Positions 55,574 through 64,000 of a DNA stretch of 64,000 nt are shown here, in pieces. The stretch comes from Lasiodiplodia sp. COLG20 (lineage: Eukaryota > Ascomycota > Dothideomycetes > Botryosphaeriales > Botryosphaeriaceae): the NCBI GenBank assembly GCA_009801085.1, contig VNWV01000008.1, forward strand, positions 744,001 to 808,000, read 5' to 3'. Each line of letters begins with the position of its first letter. The stretch's first letter is position 1. A program made the translations under genes and the position numbers. Under the pieces are notes generated by a model. The model was not told where the DNA came from. It saw nothing but the letters and a program-made list of their open reading frames with translations, and ran no database searches.

Positions 55574-57281
55574 ATGTCCCACTACGATTCTGACGACGCT
55601 TATCCCAAGTCGCCTGGCTTACAGCCAATAAAGATCAAATCGACTCCCTCGCCCTCCCCGCCGCCATTCCCTCCGCAGCACAGTGCGCCTGTGATCACTC
55701 AAACTGTCAGTCCCACCACCTCTTCCTCCCGCAGAAGGAAACGAAATAACCGGACTCGGCCGAGCCAGGGCGATACCGTCCTCCTGAGCTTCCTGGAGCC
55801 CAATCGGCCGGACATCGCCAGAGCCGCTGGGGAGAGGGCCCTCAACTCCGACTCAGACCCAGAGCCGAGCGACTCTGAGGACGACACTCCAGGCTCCCCT
55901 ATGCAAACTAACAACGAGACGACAGCCACAGTCCGTCTTGCCGAGGCCGCCCTCAAGAAGTTCAACGGCGATGGGCACTCTGTCGCTTCCAAGCCCGCAT
56001 TGGCACCTCCCGTAACAACAACCGTGACAGAGATCAGGCCAGAGCACGACACCGACATGGATCGCCATTCGCCCAAATCCAGAGTCGAGGAACAACCGAC
56101 AAGAAAGGAGAGTGTCCATTTCAACCAGGGGCTGCCCACTCCTGAGAACTTCCCCAAGGGTGGCACTGATGGGCCGACACCAATCAGCACGACGAAAGCG
56201 GACCACTCGCCAGCAACATCGCCAAACCTTCGCGACTTGGCCATCCCGGACTCCCAAGCTTCCCCTGACGAGAGGCTGCCAGCCCTGCAGAATCCCACCT
56301 CCCCGAATCGGGACAGTACGGCTGGCTCCCCTAACCAGAGTCTACCTTCCTTCCGCCATCTGAGCGAAATAGCGGAGCAGGCGTCTCAGGAGAATGAGCA
56401 CCGGGCAAGCATTGACCATAGAGCAAGCTTCTCGCACCGTCCGTCGATCTCGTCGACTGGTGCGCCAGCTCTTTCTCCAACACTTGTTAGCCGATTTCCC
56501 CCCAACGGGAACTCGCGCCGATCTCCCCCGACTCAGTTCCCGCCACTAAATCCTTTGTCGCCCGTGAACAGCCACACCGGGGCTGACATTAAGCATTCGC
56601 CGCCGTCTAATTATTCAGTGTATGCCAGCAGCAGCCGCAGGCAATCGTCTCTCTCAGATACCGCATTTCCACCACCTTTGACTCTCAGCACCACCTCGAC
56701 AAACGAAAGTTATGGATCGCGTGGCTCTGATGCCTACGCCCACAGCCCCCCGATGAGGCCTCGGAGCGATTCTCACAGGATGAGCATCGATGGCATTACG
56801 CATCCCAACCCGGCTTCAATTCAGCACGTGCCCCCGCATGGTAGTACGGGATTTAAGTGTGACTATCCAGGTTGCAATGCGCCGCCTTTCCAGACGCAAT
56901 ACTTGCTAAAGTCGGTTTTTCTGCACGATAGCATAAACTCAACGAATCCTTTGCTGACATTCACATAGTTCACATGCCAACGTGCATTCGCAAGCGCGGC
57001 CGCATTATTGTCCAGTGCCGGGGTGTTCACGTGGAGAAGGAGGCAAGGGCTTCAAGCGCAAAAACGAAATGATCCGACATGGCCTCGTGCACGATTCACC
57101 TGGTTACGTTTGTCCATTTTGTCCCGAGAGAGACCATAAATATCCCAGGCCGGACAACCTGCAACGACACGTCAGAGTCCACCACGTTGACAAAGACAAG
57201 GACGACCCACAACTCCGAGAAGTTCTCGCCCAACGGCCCGAAGGTGGAGGCAGGGGAAGAAGACGACGAATCGGGTCTTGA
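55574..57281 (+). CDS. C2H2 zinc-finger transcription factor
   Basis: Exons 55574-56910 and 56969-57281 give 549 residues. About 440 residues of Ser/Pro/Thr-rich, probably disordered sequence precede a compact C-terminal DNA-binding region. Fingers in order: CDYPGCNAPPFQTQYLLNSHANVH (interrupted by the intron), then YCPVPGC to FKRKNEMIRHGLVH, then YVCPFCPERDHKYPRPDNL ending HVRVHH. The tail KDKDDPQLREVLAQRP is strongly conserved in the Pezizomycotina factors I recall with this finger arrangement, but I cannot attach a characterised name. The intron removes a break inside the first finger: without it the linking His residues are lost. The donor is GTCGGT. Target genes unknown. Confidence 0.9.

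Positions 57282-64000
<6,719 letters not shown>

Overview
The window is nuclear DNA of a filamentous ascomycete (Pezizomycotina). Genes are broken by many short introns (about 49-120 nt, GT-AG, with CTRAY-like branch points). The gene set is typically fungal: a NACHT NLR-like protein, a HET protein, a NUC-1/Pho4-type bHLH factor, a G-protein gamma subunit with a CAAX box, a monoamine oxidase, and eIF3a. A dothideomycete is my best guess, but the sequence does not settle the class. I find no rRNA, tRNA, CRISPR or bacterial-type operon.

Layout. 1-12 kb is a self/non-self-recognition-like block: a NACHT protein (minus strand, running off the left edge), a divergent AAA+ ATPase, and a HET-domain gene. 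12-25 kb is gene-poor. It holds an SCP2-alpha/beta-hydrolase fusion, two small ORFs, a second alpha/beta hydrolase, and an AT-richer stretch at 22.3-25.3 kb that looks like decayed repeats. 25-39 kb carries housekeeping and regulatory genes: eIF3a, G gamma, the NUC-1-like factor, a SIRT4-type sirtuin and a small coiled-coil protein. 39-41.5 kb holds two neighbouring genes that look like domesticated Ty1/copia Pol beta-barrel domains. 42-50 kb has a stand-alone MetE C-terminal-type protein, ornithine decarboxylase and an MFS transporter, plausibly linked through methionine and polyamine metabolism. 51-57 kb has the mitochondrial aspartate/glutamate carrier and a C2H2 factor. About 6 kb with no convincing gene follows, and then the start of a flavin monoamine oxidase cut by the right edge.

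Three copies of one short palindromic TA-flanked element (MITE-like) lie in intergenic DNA near 20.4, 29.4 and 46.0 kb. Two are complete and one lacks its right end. In the 46.0 kb copy the loop between the inner inverted repeats is flipped relative to the other two copies, although its outer flanks keep the same orientation.

Exon coordinates come from reading splice signals and reading-frame continuity by eye. Joins were checked for phase but have no transcript support.
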